A stretch of 64,000 bases of DNA from Pseudoalteromonas rubra (GCF_000967655.1 NZ_JXYA01000023.1:1-64000); one strand, 5' to 3'. Counted from the stretch's first letter, positions 10,607 to 19,820 are shown. The notes: a model not told the origin generated them from the letters alone. Made by a program: numbers and translations.

Positions 10607-11038
10607 TTAACGAGTACGTGCGCACAGCTCTTCTTCAGTGAAGAAGTAAGCGATTTCACGTGCAGCAGACTCTGGAGCGTCTGAACCGTGTACCGCGTTC
10701 TCGTCGATGCTGTCAGCGTAGTCAGCACGTAGCGTACCCGCTAGCGCTTCAGCTGGGTTAGTTGCACCCATGATTTCACGGTTTTTACGGATTGCATCTT
10801 CGCCTTCAAGAACCTGAACCATTACTGGACCAGAAGTCATGAACTCAACCAAAGCACCGAAGAAAGGACGCTCTTTGTGCTCTGCGTAGAAACCTTCCGC
10901 TTTCTCTTGAGAAAGGTGGATCATTTTAGCTGCAACGATCTTCAGACCAGCAGACTCGAAACGGTTGTAGATTGCACCGATGTGGTTTTTAGCGACCGCA
11001 TCAGGCTTAACGATTGAAAAAGTACGCTCTAAAGCCAT
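10607..11038 (-). CDS. ndk: Nucleoside diphosphate kinase
   Basis: A 143-residue cytoplasmic enzyme that transfers phosphate from ATP to other NDPs to balance NTP pools. The start [18 protein letters not shown] and the active-site histidine motif [12 protein letters not shown] (phospho-His) are intact, and the length is standard. It is monocistronic, with its own terminator. Confidence 0.98.
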   Translation of the reverse strand: MALERTFSIVKPDAVAKNHIGAIYNRFESAGLKIVAAKMIHLSQEKAEGFYAEHKERPFFGALVEFMTSGPVMVQVLEGEDAIRKNREIMGATNPAEALAGTLRADYADSIDENAVHGSDAPESAAREIAYFFTEEELCARTR

Positions 11039-11351
11039 CTTTTTTGCTCCAAAATGAAATTAATGAATTTATACGGGCGCGAATTATACGCGTTTTAGAT
11101 GTAAAAACCTACTATTTCTGTCCCGCGATGATTTTGTGTGAAACCAGGCCTTATGTGGCCGCAGGTTGGGCAATTTGTCAGGGACCCCGCAAAACCTGAT
11201 CCAAGTCAAAAAACACCTCGGCGGCTTGCCCTATACTGCGCCGCTTTTTGATTTAACCCAATCGTCCGGTCCACTGCAATGCAGGGCACGCAGGCGATTG
11301 ATTTACCCCAACAGCTGACCCGTAATCAGTTCAATGTATGAGGTTTTTGAG
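11039..11351. other. Divergent intergenic region ndk/trhP
   Basis: About 310 bases upstream of both genes, expected to hold both promoters. A GCGGC...GCCGC stem with a 14-base loop followed by TTTTT lies at about 11221-11249 on the plus strand, upstream of trhP; it resembles a leader terminator, but no short reading frame or known riboswitch is seen. TATACT inside the loop could be a -10 box, without a convincing -35. Confidence 0.35.
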
Positions 11352-12710
11352 ATGTTTGTACCTGAGCTCCTTTCACCCGCCGGTAGTTTAAAGAATATGC
11401 GTTACGCTTTTGCGTACGGTGCCGATGCCGTGTACGCCGGCCAGCCGCGCTACAGCCTGCGCGTGCGCAACAATGAATTCGACCTGGCCAACCTCGAAAT
11501 TGGCATTAACGAAGCCCACCAGCAAAATAAAAAGCTGTATGTGGTCTCTAACATTGCGCCGCACAACGGCAAGGTCAAAACTTACCTGCGCGATATTGAG
11601 CCAGTCATTGCCATGCAACCGGACGCGCTGATCATGTCCGACCCGGGTCTTATCATGCTGGTACGCGAAAAGTGGCCCGATATGCCCATTCATCTGTCCG
11701 TTCAGGCCAACGCCGTCAACTATGCAGCGGTGCAGTTTTGGGCAAAGCAAGGTATAGAGCGGGTGATCCTGTCGCGGGAGCTGTCACTGGAAGAAATTGC
11801 CGAGATCCGCACTTTGTGCCCGGATACCGAGCTGGAAGTGTTCGTACATGGTGCGCTGTGTATGGCCTACTCTGGGCGCTGTCTGCTCTCTGGCTACATC
11901 AATAAGCGCGACCCGAACCAGGGCACCTGCACCAATGCCTGCCGCTGGAGCTACGACGTTAAGCCGGGAGAAGAAAACGCCACAGGCGATGTGGTGCACA
12001 AAATTGACCCGCAACAGGTGATCCCGACTTTAGGCGACGGACAGCCGACCGATCAGGTGTTTATGCTTGAAGAGCAAGGTCGCCCGGGAGAGTATATGCC
12101 GGCATTTGAAGATGAACATGGCACTTACATTATGAACTCCAAAGACTTGCGTGCCGTGCAATACGTTGATCAGCTGACCAAGATGGGCGTGCACAGCCTG
12201 AAAATTGAGGGCCGAACTAAGTCTTTTTACTATGTTGCCAGAACTGCGCAGGTTTATCGCCGCGCCATTGACGATGCCGTCGCCGGTAAGCCGTTCGACC
12301 CGTCACTGATGCGAACACTGGAAAATCTGGCGCACCGGGGCTACACCGAAGGCTTCCTCAAGCGTCATGCTCATCAGGAGTACCAAAATTATGAGTACGG
12401 TCATTCTGTGTCTGATCAACAACAGTTTGTTGGTGAAATTTTGGGTCGCCACGACAATGGCCTGGTGGAAATTGACGTTAAAAACAAGTTCTGCACCGGT
12501 CACAGCCTGGAGCTAATGACCCCACAGGGCAATATCAGCTTTAACCTTGAGCACATGGAAAACAAAAAAGGCGAGCAGATCAGCGATGCCAAGGGCTCGG
12601 GCCATATTGTGAAGATCCCACTGCCCGAAGACATTGACCTGAGCCACGCTATTTTGATGCGTAACCTGGGCGCACAGGAAGACACCCGTAATCCGTTTAA
12701 AAAAGCCTGA
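11352..12710 (+). CDS. trhP: tRNA 5-hydroxyuridine modification protein TrhP (YegQ), U32 family
   Basis: A 452-residue protein of the peptidase U32 family. In E. coli, TrhP/YegQ is needed for prephenate-dependent hydroxylation of U34 in several tRNAs. The U32 signature is seen in EVFVHGALCMAYSGRCLLSG and the N-terminus MFVPELLSPAGSLKNM is canonical. I chose ATG 11352 because a GAGG ribosome site lies eight bases upstream and it removes a non-conserved six-residue extension starting at 11334. It is followed 24 bases later by the ferredoxin gene yfhL, a common neighbour and a possible electron or Fe-S partner. Confidence 0.93.
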   Translation: MFVPELLSPAGSLKNMRYAFAYGADAVYAGQPRYSLRVRNNEFDLANLEIGINEAHQQNKKLYVVSNIAPHNGKVKTYLRDIEPVIAMQPDALIMSDPGLIMLVREKWPDMPIHLSVQANAVNYAAVQFWAKQGIERVILSRELSLEEIAEIRTLCPDTELEVFVHGALCMAYSGRCLLSGYINKRDPNQGTCTNACRWSYDVKPGEENATGDVVHKIDPQQVIPTLGDGQPTDQVFMLEEQGRPGEYMPAFEDEHGTYIMNSKDLRAVQYVDQLTKMGVHSLKIEGRTKSFYYVARTAQVYRRAIDDAVAGKPFDPSLMRTLENLAHRGYTEGFLKRHAHQEYQNYEYGHSVSDQQQFVGEILGRHDNGLVEIDVKNKFCTGHSLELMTPQGNISFNLEHMENKKGEQISDAKGSGHIVKIPLPEDIDLSHAILMRNLGAQEDTRNPFKKA

Positions 12711-12734
12711 ACTGGCCAAAGCGGAGCGTAAACC

Positions 12735-12986
12735 ATGGCGTTACTGATCAACAGTAAATGTATTAACTGCGATATGTGCGACCCGGAATGCCCCAACCAG
12801 GCAATCTATATGGGTGAGAAAATCTATGAGATAGACCCGGATAAGTGCACCGAGTGCGTCGGCCACTACGACCAGCCAACCTGCGTTAGTGTCTGCCCGA
12901 TTGACTGTATTAAACCAGACCCCGCACACCGCGAGAGCCTGGATACGCTGGCTGAGAAGTTTCTCAAACTCACAGGCCAGAGCTAA
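12735..12986 (+). CDS. yfhL: YfhL family 4Fe-4S dicluster ferredoxin
   Basis: An 83-residue ferredoxin with two [4Fe-4S] motifs: CINCDMCDPECPN at the N-terminus and CTECVGHYDQPTCVSVCP in the second half, the latter with the long insertion typical of the YfhL/Alvin-type ferredoxins. It transfers electrons in the cytoplasm. In E. coli an iron-sulfur requirement for TrhP-dependent tRNA hydroxylation has been linked to YfhL, which fits its position directly after trhP. Confidence 0.93.
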   Translation: MALLINSKCINCDMCDPECPNQAIYMGEKIYEIDPDKCTECVGHYDQPTCVSVCPIDCIKPDPAHRESLDTLAEKFLKLTGQS

Positions 12987-12994
12987 TCTCTGTT

Positions 12995-13022
12995 AAAGGC
13001 GCCCACGGGCGCTTTTTCTTTT
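12995..13022 (+). terminator. Rho-independent terminator of trhP-yfhL
   Basis: GCGCCC pairs with GGGCGC around a two-base loop, flanked by AAA and followed by TTTTTCTTTTT. It lies directly after yfhL. Confidence 0.85.
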
Positions 13023-13172
13023 TATTATTATCCGCATATCATCTAAGCAAAGTAAACTTCGACTCGGCTCTCCAACGTATTATTCCCTTGTAAACCTGTC
13101 ACAGTTCGATTGCAAAACCTTTGGGCTGTGCCAGACTTGTTAAGGCGTCTAACTTTTAAACAGGGAGTCTCT

Positions 13173-13931
13173 ATGCCTGGCTGCAAAACTTGTCGTTGCC
13201 ACACCGATTACAAAATGGACATCACTATGGCCATGCAACCAATCGTGGACCTGCGCACCCGACAAGTCTATGCCTATGAAGCTTTGGTCCGAGGCACTCA
13301 GGGTCAGTCGGCCGGACAGGTACTCGCTCAGGTCACAGAAGACAGCAAATATTATTTCGACCAGCTGTGTCGCACCACCGCCATTGAAATGATGGCCGGA
13401 CTCAGCGATACCGCCAAGCTGTCGATTAACTTTTTACCCAACGCCATTTACGACCCGCAAACCTGCTTGCGCAAAACCCTCGAGGCCGCCGATAAATTCA
13501 ACCTGGCGAAAGAACGAATTATCTTTGAGGTCTCTGAGCAGGAGCACCTCACCGACCATGAAAAGCTCATCGATATTGCCAACACCTACAACAAAAACGG
13601 CTTTAAGGTTGCACTGGACGATTTTGGCGCCGGTTACGCTGGCATAGAAGTGCTGCACCGCTTCCAGCCCGACATCATTAAGCTCGATATTTCACTGATA
13701 AACGGCATTGCACAGGATCCGGTCAAACAGGCCGTTGTCGACGGTATTTGTCTGATGGCACGCCGACTGGGCATAGACTTGGTCGTTGAAGGCGTTGAAA
13801 CCCTGACGGATTACCGCTGCCTGTGTGATTTAGGCGTTTATTTAATGCAGGGCTATCTGTTTGCCAAACCTGTGATTGCAACTTTGCCCAACCCCAGCTT
13901 TCCCGCACAGCCAGCCGAGCACCCCGAGTAA
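13173..13931 (+). CDS. EAL-domain cyclic-di-GMP phosphodiesterase
   Basis: A 252-residue protein that is almost entirely an EAL domain, which hydrolyses c-di-GMP to pGpG. The catalytic set looks complete: YEALVRG, the metal-binding Asn in LSINFLPN, FEVSEQE, LDDFGAGYAG, the K-x-D of IIKLDISL, VVEGVET and MQGYLFAKP. ATG 13173 has a GGGAG ribosome site six bases upstream; an earlier in-frame start would lack one. The short N-terminus MPGCKTCRCHTDYK holds three cysteines and a histidine, suggestive of metal or redox sensing. Twelve bases separate it from the histidine kinase gene, so it begins a four-gene signalling operon. Confidence 0.92.
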   Translation: MPGCKTCRCHTDYKMDITMAMQPIVDLRTRQVYAYEALVRGTQGQSAGQVLAQVTEDSKYYFDQLCRTTAIEMMAGLSDTAKLSINFLPNAIYDPQTCLRKTLEAADKFNLAKERIIFEVSEQEHLTDHEKLIDIANTYNKNGFKVALDDFGAGYAGIEVLHRFQPDIIKLDISLINGIAQDPVKQAVVDGICLMARRLGIDLVVEGVETLTDYRCLCDLGVYLMQGYLFAKPVIATLPNPSFPAQPAEHPE

Positions 13932-13942
13932 GGACAACCACC

Positions 13943-16624
13943 ATGAAAGCCAACAGCTTTGAGTCATTTTTTCATGATGCCTATATGCCCCACGGGCACT
14001 GTTATTTATGGCAACCCCATTTGCTGTGGGGCAATGTTATCTCGGATTTACTCATTGCCACCGCCTATTTTTCTATCCCCATTGCCATTATGATTTTTGC
14101 CAAAAAAAGACCAGACGTCGGCGGTCACTGGTTGTTTGTGCTATTTTCAAGTTTTATTCTGCTGTGCGGATTGACCCACCTGATAGGCATTTATACCGTC
14201 TGGCAAGGCGCCTATGGTATGCATGCCCTAGCCAAAATGGCCACTGCGCTGGTCTCTATTACCACCGCAGTGTACATGTTCCGCCTGATCCCCAGCGCCA
14301 TTGCCATTCCCACGCCAAATCAGTTTCAGGGGGTGTCGCGTAAGCTCGACAAGGTCACGCAGGAAAAACATCAGCTGGATTCAAAACTGGCTGAGCACGA
14401 GTTAACCCATTTTATTCTCAACACCCTGCCTGCCAGTATCGTGGTCCTCGACGAAAGTTTTAAAATCACTCAGTGTAATCCGCACTTTCTCAAGACCTTA
14501 GATCTGTGTGACACACAGCCCAATGGTCAGCCCCTGAGCGAACTGATTGAATTCAGTGATCCCTTTACCACCATGGAAACACTGACCCACAAGCTGAGCA
14601 ATACCGACACGGCAGAGTTGGCGACCCTGTGCCAGGTCAAAGTAAATGCCAAAGCAGCAGTACCAATGGAAATGAAACTGGTTAAAGCACAGTTTGAAGG
14701 ACAAAGTGTGGTGCTGGCCTTGTTTAATAACCTGAGCACTTTGAAAAGCACCGAGCGAGCACTCAAAGAGTCGGACAAGAAAATGCGCCGGGCCATCAAT
14801 GCCACCGCCGATGGCATTTGGGAGTGGAATGTGGTGACCGGCGAGGTCAGTTACTCACCGCGCCTGATGGCGATGATAGGCAAAGCCAGTATTGAGCACC
14901 CAAGCTACGACGACTGGTATGAACATATTCACCCGGATCATCGCCAACGTGTGGAGCAGGCCATTGAACAACACTTTCAAAGTAAAGAGCAGTACCAGGT
15001 GGAATATCAGGGCCGTAACGAACGTGGCGAATACAGCTGGTTTATGGCGGTGGGGAATAGCCAGTTTGATGAGCAGGGCAAGCCACTGCTGATGTCTGGT
15101 GCGCTACGCAATATCGACTCCAGCAAAATACTGGAGCGTCAGATCAGTGAAAAAACCAATATCTTAAATGCGATTTACAACGGCGCCAGTCAGGCCATCT
15201 GGCTGTTGCAGGTAGAAGAAGATGGCGATTTTACCTTCTTAGAGTTTAACCCTACGGCCTGCCAGCGAGCATCCGTTAAGCTCGAGGACATTCAGTTCAA
15301 ACGCCTGTCCGAGCTGCGTGGCAAAATGTTTGATGATCAGATAATCAACCATATTCAGGACAATTACCGCACCTGCTGCGAACTTAAAAAACCACTGGAA
15401 TATATCGAAATGCTGCCAACGCATGGGCAGGAGCTGTGGTATCAGACGACCCTTTATCCTTTACTCGACAGTCAGGGCAAAGTGAACAAACTGGTCGGCA
15501 CTGCTATCGACATCACAGCACGTAAATATGCCGAAACCGAACTGCGCGACAGCCAGCAGTTTTTGCAGCGTATTATCGACTCCGCCGTGTGTGGTTTATA
15601 TCTGTTCGACTTGAAACAGCAAACCAATGTGAAAATTAACCACAGATACACGCAACTGCTCGGGTACACCCTTCAGGAATTGGAAAGCCTGAATATGATG
15701 AGTCTGTTCCACCCCGACGAGCGCGCTTTACTGGAGGCCCATACCCAGGAGGTCGCCAGCAGTCAAAACGATGAACTGATCCCCCTAAAATATCGCTTTA
15801 AGCACAAACGAGGACACTGGGTCTGGTGTTACTCGCTGGATACCATAGTCACCCGGGATGAAACCGGCGCACCTGAGTTGATGCTGGGCACTTTTGTGGA
15901 TATCACTGAGCAGACAAACCTGCTACGTGAATTACAGGAGTCCAATGCCAGCCTGGAGCATTTTGCGTTTATTGCATCCCATGACTTACAAGAGCCGCTG
16001 CGCAAGATTTCCGCCTTTTCCGATAGCCTGTCGCAACGCCTGGCCCCAGCCCTGAAAGAAGACGATAAAGCCTGCTTTGAAATGGACAGACTGCTGGATG
16101 CGACAGAGCGCATGCGCACCATGATCCAGGATCTGCTGAAACTTTCCAGACTCAATGCGCACCAGCTTAAACTGACCCGGGTCTCCCTCAATAGCCTGAT
16201 CACCGAAGCCTGCGATCAACTGAGCTTTAAAATAGAGGAAAGCCATGCCCAAATAACCTGCGAGCACCCGGATTGCGAGCTGGAAGTGGATGCCTCTTTG
16301 TTTATCCAGATCTGGCAAAACCTCATAGCTAACAGCATTAAATTCTGTGGCGCTGATGCGCCCGGTATTCAGATCAGCGCTAAACTAGAGGGCACAAACC
16401 TGACACTCTTTTATCAGGACAACGGCATTGGCGTGCCTGAGCAATTCAGGCAACAGATTTTTGAGCCCTTCAGGCGTTTGCACGGTGACAGCCACAAAGG
16501 CAGTGGGATTGGTCTATCCTTATGTAAAAAGATAGTTGATCTGCATGGCGGACAGATCGCCTGCACCGACAGCGAACAAACCGGTGCGCGCTTTGTGATC
16601 ACGCTGAAACAACGGGAGCTATGA
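13943..16624 (+). CDS. Multi-PAS sensor histidine kinase with ethylene-receptor-like membrane domain
   Basis: An 893-residue kinase. The N-terminal three-helix membrane domain (about residues 28-118) matches the plant ETR1 ethylene-binding domain: Asp35, Tyr42, Ile45, Pro46, Cys75 and His79 correspond to ETR1 D25, Y32, I35, P36, C65 and H69, all with the same offset of ten. In ETR1 the Cys and His bind the copper that holds ethylene. A coiled coil and about four PAS modules follow (roughly 150-660). Then come HisKA, with the phospho-acceptor in ASHDLQEPLRK (His680), and HATPase_c with NLIANSIKF, DNGIGVPEQ and GSGIGLSL. The 3' end overlaps the next regulator gene (ATGATGA). Ligand binding is inferred, not shown. 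Confidence 0.9.
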   Translation: MKANSFESFFHDAYMPHGHCYLWQPHLLWGNVISDLLIATAYFSIPIAIMIFAKKRPDVGGHWLFVLFSSFILLCGLTHLIGIYTVWQGAYGMHALAKMATALVSITTAVYMFRLIPSAIAIPTPNQFQGVSRKLDKVTQEKHQLDSKLAEHELTHFILNTLPASIVVLDESFKITQCNPHFLKTLDLCDTQPNGQPLSELIEFSDPFTTMETLTHKLSNTDTAELATLCQVKVNAKAAVPMEMKLVKAQFEGQSVVLALFNNLSTLKSTERALKESDKKMRRAINATADGIWEWNVVTGEVSYSPRLMAMIGKASIEHPSYDDWYEHIHPDHRQRVEQAIEQHFQSKEQYQVEYQGRNERGEYSWFMAVGNSQFDEQGKPLLMSGALRNIDSSKILERQISEKTNILNAIYNGASQAIWLLQVEEDGDFTFLEFNPTACQRASVKLEDIQFKRLSELRGKMFDDQIINHIQDNYRTCCELKKPLEYIEMLPTHGQELWYQTTLYPLLDSQGKVNKLVGTAIDITARKYAETELRDSQQFLQRIIDSAVCGLYLFDLKQQTNVKINHRYTQLLGYTLQELESLNMMSLFHPDERALLEAHTQEVASSQNDELIPLKYRFKHKRGHWVWCYSLDTIVTRDETGAPELMLGTFVDITEQTNLLRELQESNASLEHFAFIASHDLQEPLRKISAFSDSLSQRLAPALKEDDKACFEMDRLLDATERMRTMIQDLLKLSRLNAHQLKLTRVSLNSLITEACDQLSFKIEESHAQITCEHPDCELEVDASLFIQIWQNLIANSIKFCGADAPGIQISAKLEGTNLTLFYQDNGIGVPEQFRQQIFEPFRRLHGDSHKGSGIGLSLCKKIVDLHGGQIACTDSEQTGARFVITLKQREL

Positions 16625-17028
16625 TGGAAATTGTATTGGTAGAAGACGACCCGGATGACATTTATTTCTTTCAGCAAGCCTGCGTGAACTTGCACCAGGC
16701 GCCCAAAGTCACTGTGTTAAACAATGGCGTTGAGTTTATCTCTCACGTGCAGAACCGCGACAGCCAGATGCCCGTGTACCTGCTGGACTTAAACATGCCA
16801 CACAAGGGGGGACTGGAAGCACTGGAAGAGCTACAACAACAAGGTTTGGTGAACTCCTTACTGGTGATCTGTTACACCACATCGGACAGCCCCAAAGATA
16901 TCGCCGCTGCGTATCAATTGGGTGCTAAGTCTTACTTAACCAAGCCGAATCGGTTGACGGAGCTGACCGAACTGGTCCAGACCCTCATTAAGTATTGGTT
17001 TCAATACAACCAACAACGCAAAGGATAA
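16621..17028 (+). CDS. CheY/Rcp1-like single-domain response regulator
   Basis: A 135-residue receiver domain without an output domain. Acidic pocket EDDPDD near the N-terminus, phospho-acceptor Asp56 in VYLLDLNMP, Thr in CYTTSDS and Lys in YLTKPNR are all present. This short type often partners multi-PAS or phytochrome-like kinases. The start overlaps the kinase stop; two consecutive ATGs are available (16621 and 16624), and the GGGAG upstream suits the second slightly better. It probably receives phosphate from the kinase just upstream. Confidence 0.9.
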   Translation: MMEIVLVEDDPDDIYFFQQACVNLHQAPKVTVLNNGVEFISHVQNRDSQMPVYLLDLNMPHKGGLEALEELQQQGLVNSLLVICYTTSDSPKDIAAAYQLGAKSYLTKPNRLTELTELVQTLIKYWFQYNQQRKG

Positions 17029-17031
17029 GCT

Positions 17032-17961
17032 ATGAATGCCAGGCTAATCTATTTACTCGAAGACAATCAGGACGACGTTTACCTGGTGAAAGAGCTGCTG
17101 AGTCAGCAAGGCGGCAGACACCACTATGCCGTGAACGCGTTTGAAACCATAGAGTCGCTGCGTGATGCCGTCGCTCAGCTCAATCCCGAGGCCATTTTAA
17201 TGGACCTTAACCTGCCACAAAGCCGGGGACTCGAAACCTTACTGCGGGTCAAAGACTTTGCCGCACATATCCCCATCATAGTGCTGACGGGGATGTCTGA
17301 CGAAATGTTTGGCGAGAAAGCCATTCAACTGGGCGCACAGGATTATATCCCCAAACACGAACTCAGCGCCCATTTGCTCAGACGCACCATAGTATTTTCT
17401 AAGGAGCGCTTTGATATGCAGCGCAACCTCGAAAACCTGGTCAGCCTGGACCGGCTCACTATGCTCAGTAACCGCGGCGCATTGGATAAGCACTTACACA
17501 CCCAAGTGCAGGATGCCCGGCGTTATGGCAAGCAGTTTGCCATGCTGTTTATCGACCTTGATAATTTTAAAACCATTAACGATGAGCTGGGCCATCAGGC
17601 GGGCGACCAGCTACTCAAGCTGCTTGCCTCCAAACTCAAAATGTACAAGCGCAGCTCGGACTTTGTGGCGCGCTATGGCGGCGACGAGTTCGTGGTGATT
17701 GCCCCGAATATAGATAATCCCGCTCAGCTGGAGCTCTTTACCCGCTACAAGCACACCCTGCTGGCAGACAGCTACTGCTTACAGGATCAACAGGGCAATA
17801 TGCGCGAAATAACACTGGAACTCAGCATCGGCGCTGTGCTGTTTCCGGATCATGGCGATGGGCCAACTGAGCTTTTAAATTGTGCGGATAAAACTATGTA
17901 TGAGGCCAAAGCTCAGTCACAGCCCTTTTTACTGGCAGAAGTCCCCCGTCACTCAGCTTAA
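17032..17961 (+). CDS. Response regulator with GGDEF domain (diguanylate cyclase)
   Basis: A 309-residue protein: N-terminal receiver (Asp58 in ILMDLNLPQS, Lys in YIPKHE) and C-terminal GGDEF domain (about residues 135-300). The catalytic RYGGDEF lies at residues 214-220 and an RxxD inhibitory site (RSSD, 207-210) lies five residues before it, so it should make c-di-GMP and be product-inhibited. The start is three bases after the preceding regulator gene. With the EAL gene at the operon head, the module can both make and break c-di-GMP under control of one kinase. Confidence 0.93.
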   Translation: MNARLIYLLEDNQDDVYLVKELLSQQGGRHHYAVNAFETIESLRDAVAQLNPEAILMDLNLPQSRGLETLLRVKDFAAHIPIIVLTGMSDEMFGEKAIQLGAQDYIPKHELSAHLLRRTIVFSKERFDMQRNLENLVSLDRLTMLSNRGALDKHLHTQVQDARRYGKQFAMLFIDLDNFKTINDELGHQAGDQLLKLLASKLKMYKRSSDFVARYGGDEFVVIAPNIDNPAQLELFTRYKHTLLADSYCLQDQQGNMREITLELSIGAVLFPDHGDGPTELLNCADKTMYEAKAQSQPFLLAEVPRHSA

Positions 17962-18339
17962 TCTTACGGCCTGATAACCTTCCCTGTCAGGCCTGCCGTT
18001 AACCTCGCTGATTCTGTATTTAAGGCTCTGCGAGTATCCTTCATCTTGCCTCCACTCCCCACTGTACCTTACTGACAGCCCTGCTTTCACTTTGAATGAA
18101 ACATAAATGTAAAAATTAACAGGCTCAGCAGAGCAGCGACTTACTTTCTTCTCTTGGCAGGGCCAAACACAGTCCAGCCGGGCATTACTGAACACTTTCG
18201 TCGCATCGCTGGTAAAAATGGAATGTTCCAATAAGACATACTGATCCGGTCAGTTCCAAAAATTGGAAATAAGTACTAAACATCTTGTAAAAAATATGTA
18301 TATTTAGGTTAACGGAACAACAAAAGGACAGTCGATAAA
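17962..18339. other. Intergenic region upstream of the CsgD-like gene
   Basis: About 380 bases without a supported gene. It should contain the promoter of the CsgD-like regulator; the last 60 bases are AT-rich. No clear terminator for the signalling operon, no known riboswitch and no convincing -35/-10 pair was seen. Confidence 0.3.
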
Positions 18340-19038
18340 ATGATGTATTCAGACAACCAAACGCGTAGTGCTCTGTTTGTCCTGACAGACCAAAAGACCA
18401 ATACGCTGAGTCAGGATTTCCTCATGTTTGTCAAAATGCTTGAGGCTTGCGGTAACAATATCAAGGTCGATACCCGCCTGCCCGCCACTGAGCACAGGGC
18501 GCAGTACCAGCTGTTTCTGGTTGATGTGAGTCATCGTGAATGCCGAGACTTACTCAGCGCACAGCTCAGGGCGTTGGCACAACATCACAGTGTCTTGTTA
18601 TTTAATGCTTGCCCGGATACCCTGGACGAACAAACCGCCCTGCTCGCCAATGTCAAAGGCGTGCTCTATCAGGGCGCTTCGCCAGAAAGCCAGTTTAAAG
18701 GCATTCAGCGTGTACTCGGCGGTGAACTCTGGTTTGGCAGAGGCGCCATTTCACTGGCATTCAGTGCCCTGATGCAGCGTCTGCCGCAGACTCTGCCGGG
18801 CCTGTCGGACGAACAGCGTGATATTACACTGGCCTCACTGACTAAACGCGAAAAGTCCGTGATCCGGTTGCTGGCTGATGGTGCGAAAAACGACGATATT
18901 GCTGACTCTCTCAATATCAGCAGCCATACCGTCAAAACCCACATCTACAGCGCTTTTAAAAAGACCAACTCGCGCAACCGGATTGAGCTGGCCAACTGGG
19001 CCCAGCAGCATATCCCGTTTGGCGGGCTGGCCAATTAA
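18340..19038 (+). CDS. csgD: CsgD-like LuxR-family transcriptional regulator
   Basis: A 232-residue regulator with a receiver-like N-terminal half and a C-terminal LuxR/GerE helix-turn-helix (about residues 165-225: LTKREKSVIRLLADGAKNDD, then SSHTVKTHIYSAFKK). Its size and layout match CsgD, the master activator of curli, and it is convergent with csgEFG. It is therefore the likely curli activator here, although LuxR proteins are hard to separate by sequence alone. Its TAA stop and the csgG stop overlap in a shared TTAA, with no terminator between the convergent genes. Confidence 0.82.
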   Translation: MMYSDNQTRSALFVLTDQKTNTLSQDFLMFVKMLEACGNNIKVDTRLPATEHRAQYQLFLVDVSHRECRDLLSAQLRALAQHHSVLLFNACPDTLDEQTALLANVKGVLYQGASPESQFKGIQRVLGGELWFGRGAISLAFSALMQRLPQTLPGLSDEQRDITLASLTKREKSVIRLLADGAKNDDIADSLNISSHTVKTHIYSAFKKTNSRNRIELANWAQQHIPFGGLAN

Positions 19039-19820
19039 CCAGCCTGCTGTGGGGCGGATTTTGCCGCCCACACCCCTTTTTCCAGGCCCTGATGAACCAG
19101 TAACGTCAGGGCCTTTTCAATCGCCTGGGTTACACAAATATGCATAGGTTCATTTTCACTGTATCCGGCCTCCGCTTCGGCCAGACGTTTATAGCTGACA
19201 TAGCGGAAAAAACCTGCCCGCATTTCTTTAGACAGCACTTTTTTACTGGTGGCGACCGATAACAACACCTGTCCGGTGCGCACATCAACTGCCCGCAGAT
19301 AGATACTGATGGTGTCTTCACGATACAGCTCAGACGCACCAATGCCAAAGTACTCCATCCCCATACCGCCCGTTTTAATGTTGGCATCATAGCTGATGAT
19401 GCCACCTTCGAAGATCAGCTTAGCGTGTGTCAGCGGCGGCAGGCTGCTTGATGCCTCCTTGTCCTGCATTGCCGCGCGGGTGATCTTACGTTCGGTCAAC
19501 AGGTTTTGCAGCCCCTCACGCTCAATGGGAATAAACCAGTCGGTTTCATGCAGCGCCTGCATCAGAATGGAATTAGCGCCCTGGGTCACCGCCGTTGAAA
19601 ACGAGCTAACATTTTCCTGAGGTTTATATTGTCCGGTTTGGTCGCGAAACGAATAGACAGAAACCGGAATTGGACCACGTGGCGCGGGCAGTGCTTTTAA
19701 CTCACTAAACACCTCAGTGGCGGCCAGCGGCTCGGCTTTCGCCATAGGCGGAGGTAAAACAGGGATACTGCTACAGGCACTCAGCAGTAACATCATCAGG
19801 GTAATACTCAAATACTTCAT
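19035..19820 (-). CDS. csgG: Curli secretion channel lipoprotein CsgG
   Basis: A 261-residue outer-membrane lipoprotein that forms the nonameric curli export pore. The signal peptide ends in the lipobox LLSAC (Cys16), and the family core is seen in VSVYSFRDQTGQYK, NSILMQALHETDWFIPIERE and GGIISYDANIKTGG. The length is close to that of E. coli CsgG. Its ATG overlaps the csgF stop (TAATG), which implies translational coupling in a csgE-csgF-csgG operon. Confidence 0.96.
   Translation of the reverse strand: MKYLSITLMMLLLSACSSIPVLPPPMAKAEPLAATEVFSELKALPAPRGPIPVSVYSFRDQTGQYKPQENVSSFSTAVTQGANSILMQALHETDWFIPIEREGLQNLLTERKITRAAMQDKEASSSLPPLTHAKLIFEGGIISYDANIKTGGMGMEYFGIGASELYREDTISIYLRAVDVRTGQVLLSVATSKKVLSKEMRAGFFRYVSYKRLAEAEAGYSENEPMHICVTQAIEKALTLLVHQGLEKGVWAAKSAPQQAG

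Noticed and set aside
11221..11249. Riboswitch or attenuator leader before trhP
   Set aside because: Only one simple stem with T-run is seen; there is no leader peptide and no known riboswitch core, so it is only mentioned under the intergenic entry.
18340..19038. Quorum-sensing LuxR receptor
   Set aside because: The N-terminal half lacks an acyl-homoserine-lactone binding pattern; size and convergent csgEFG favour a CsgD-like role.
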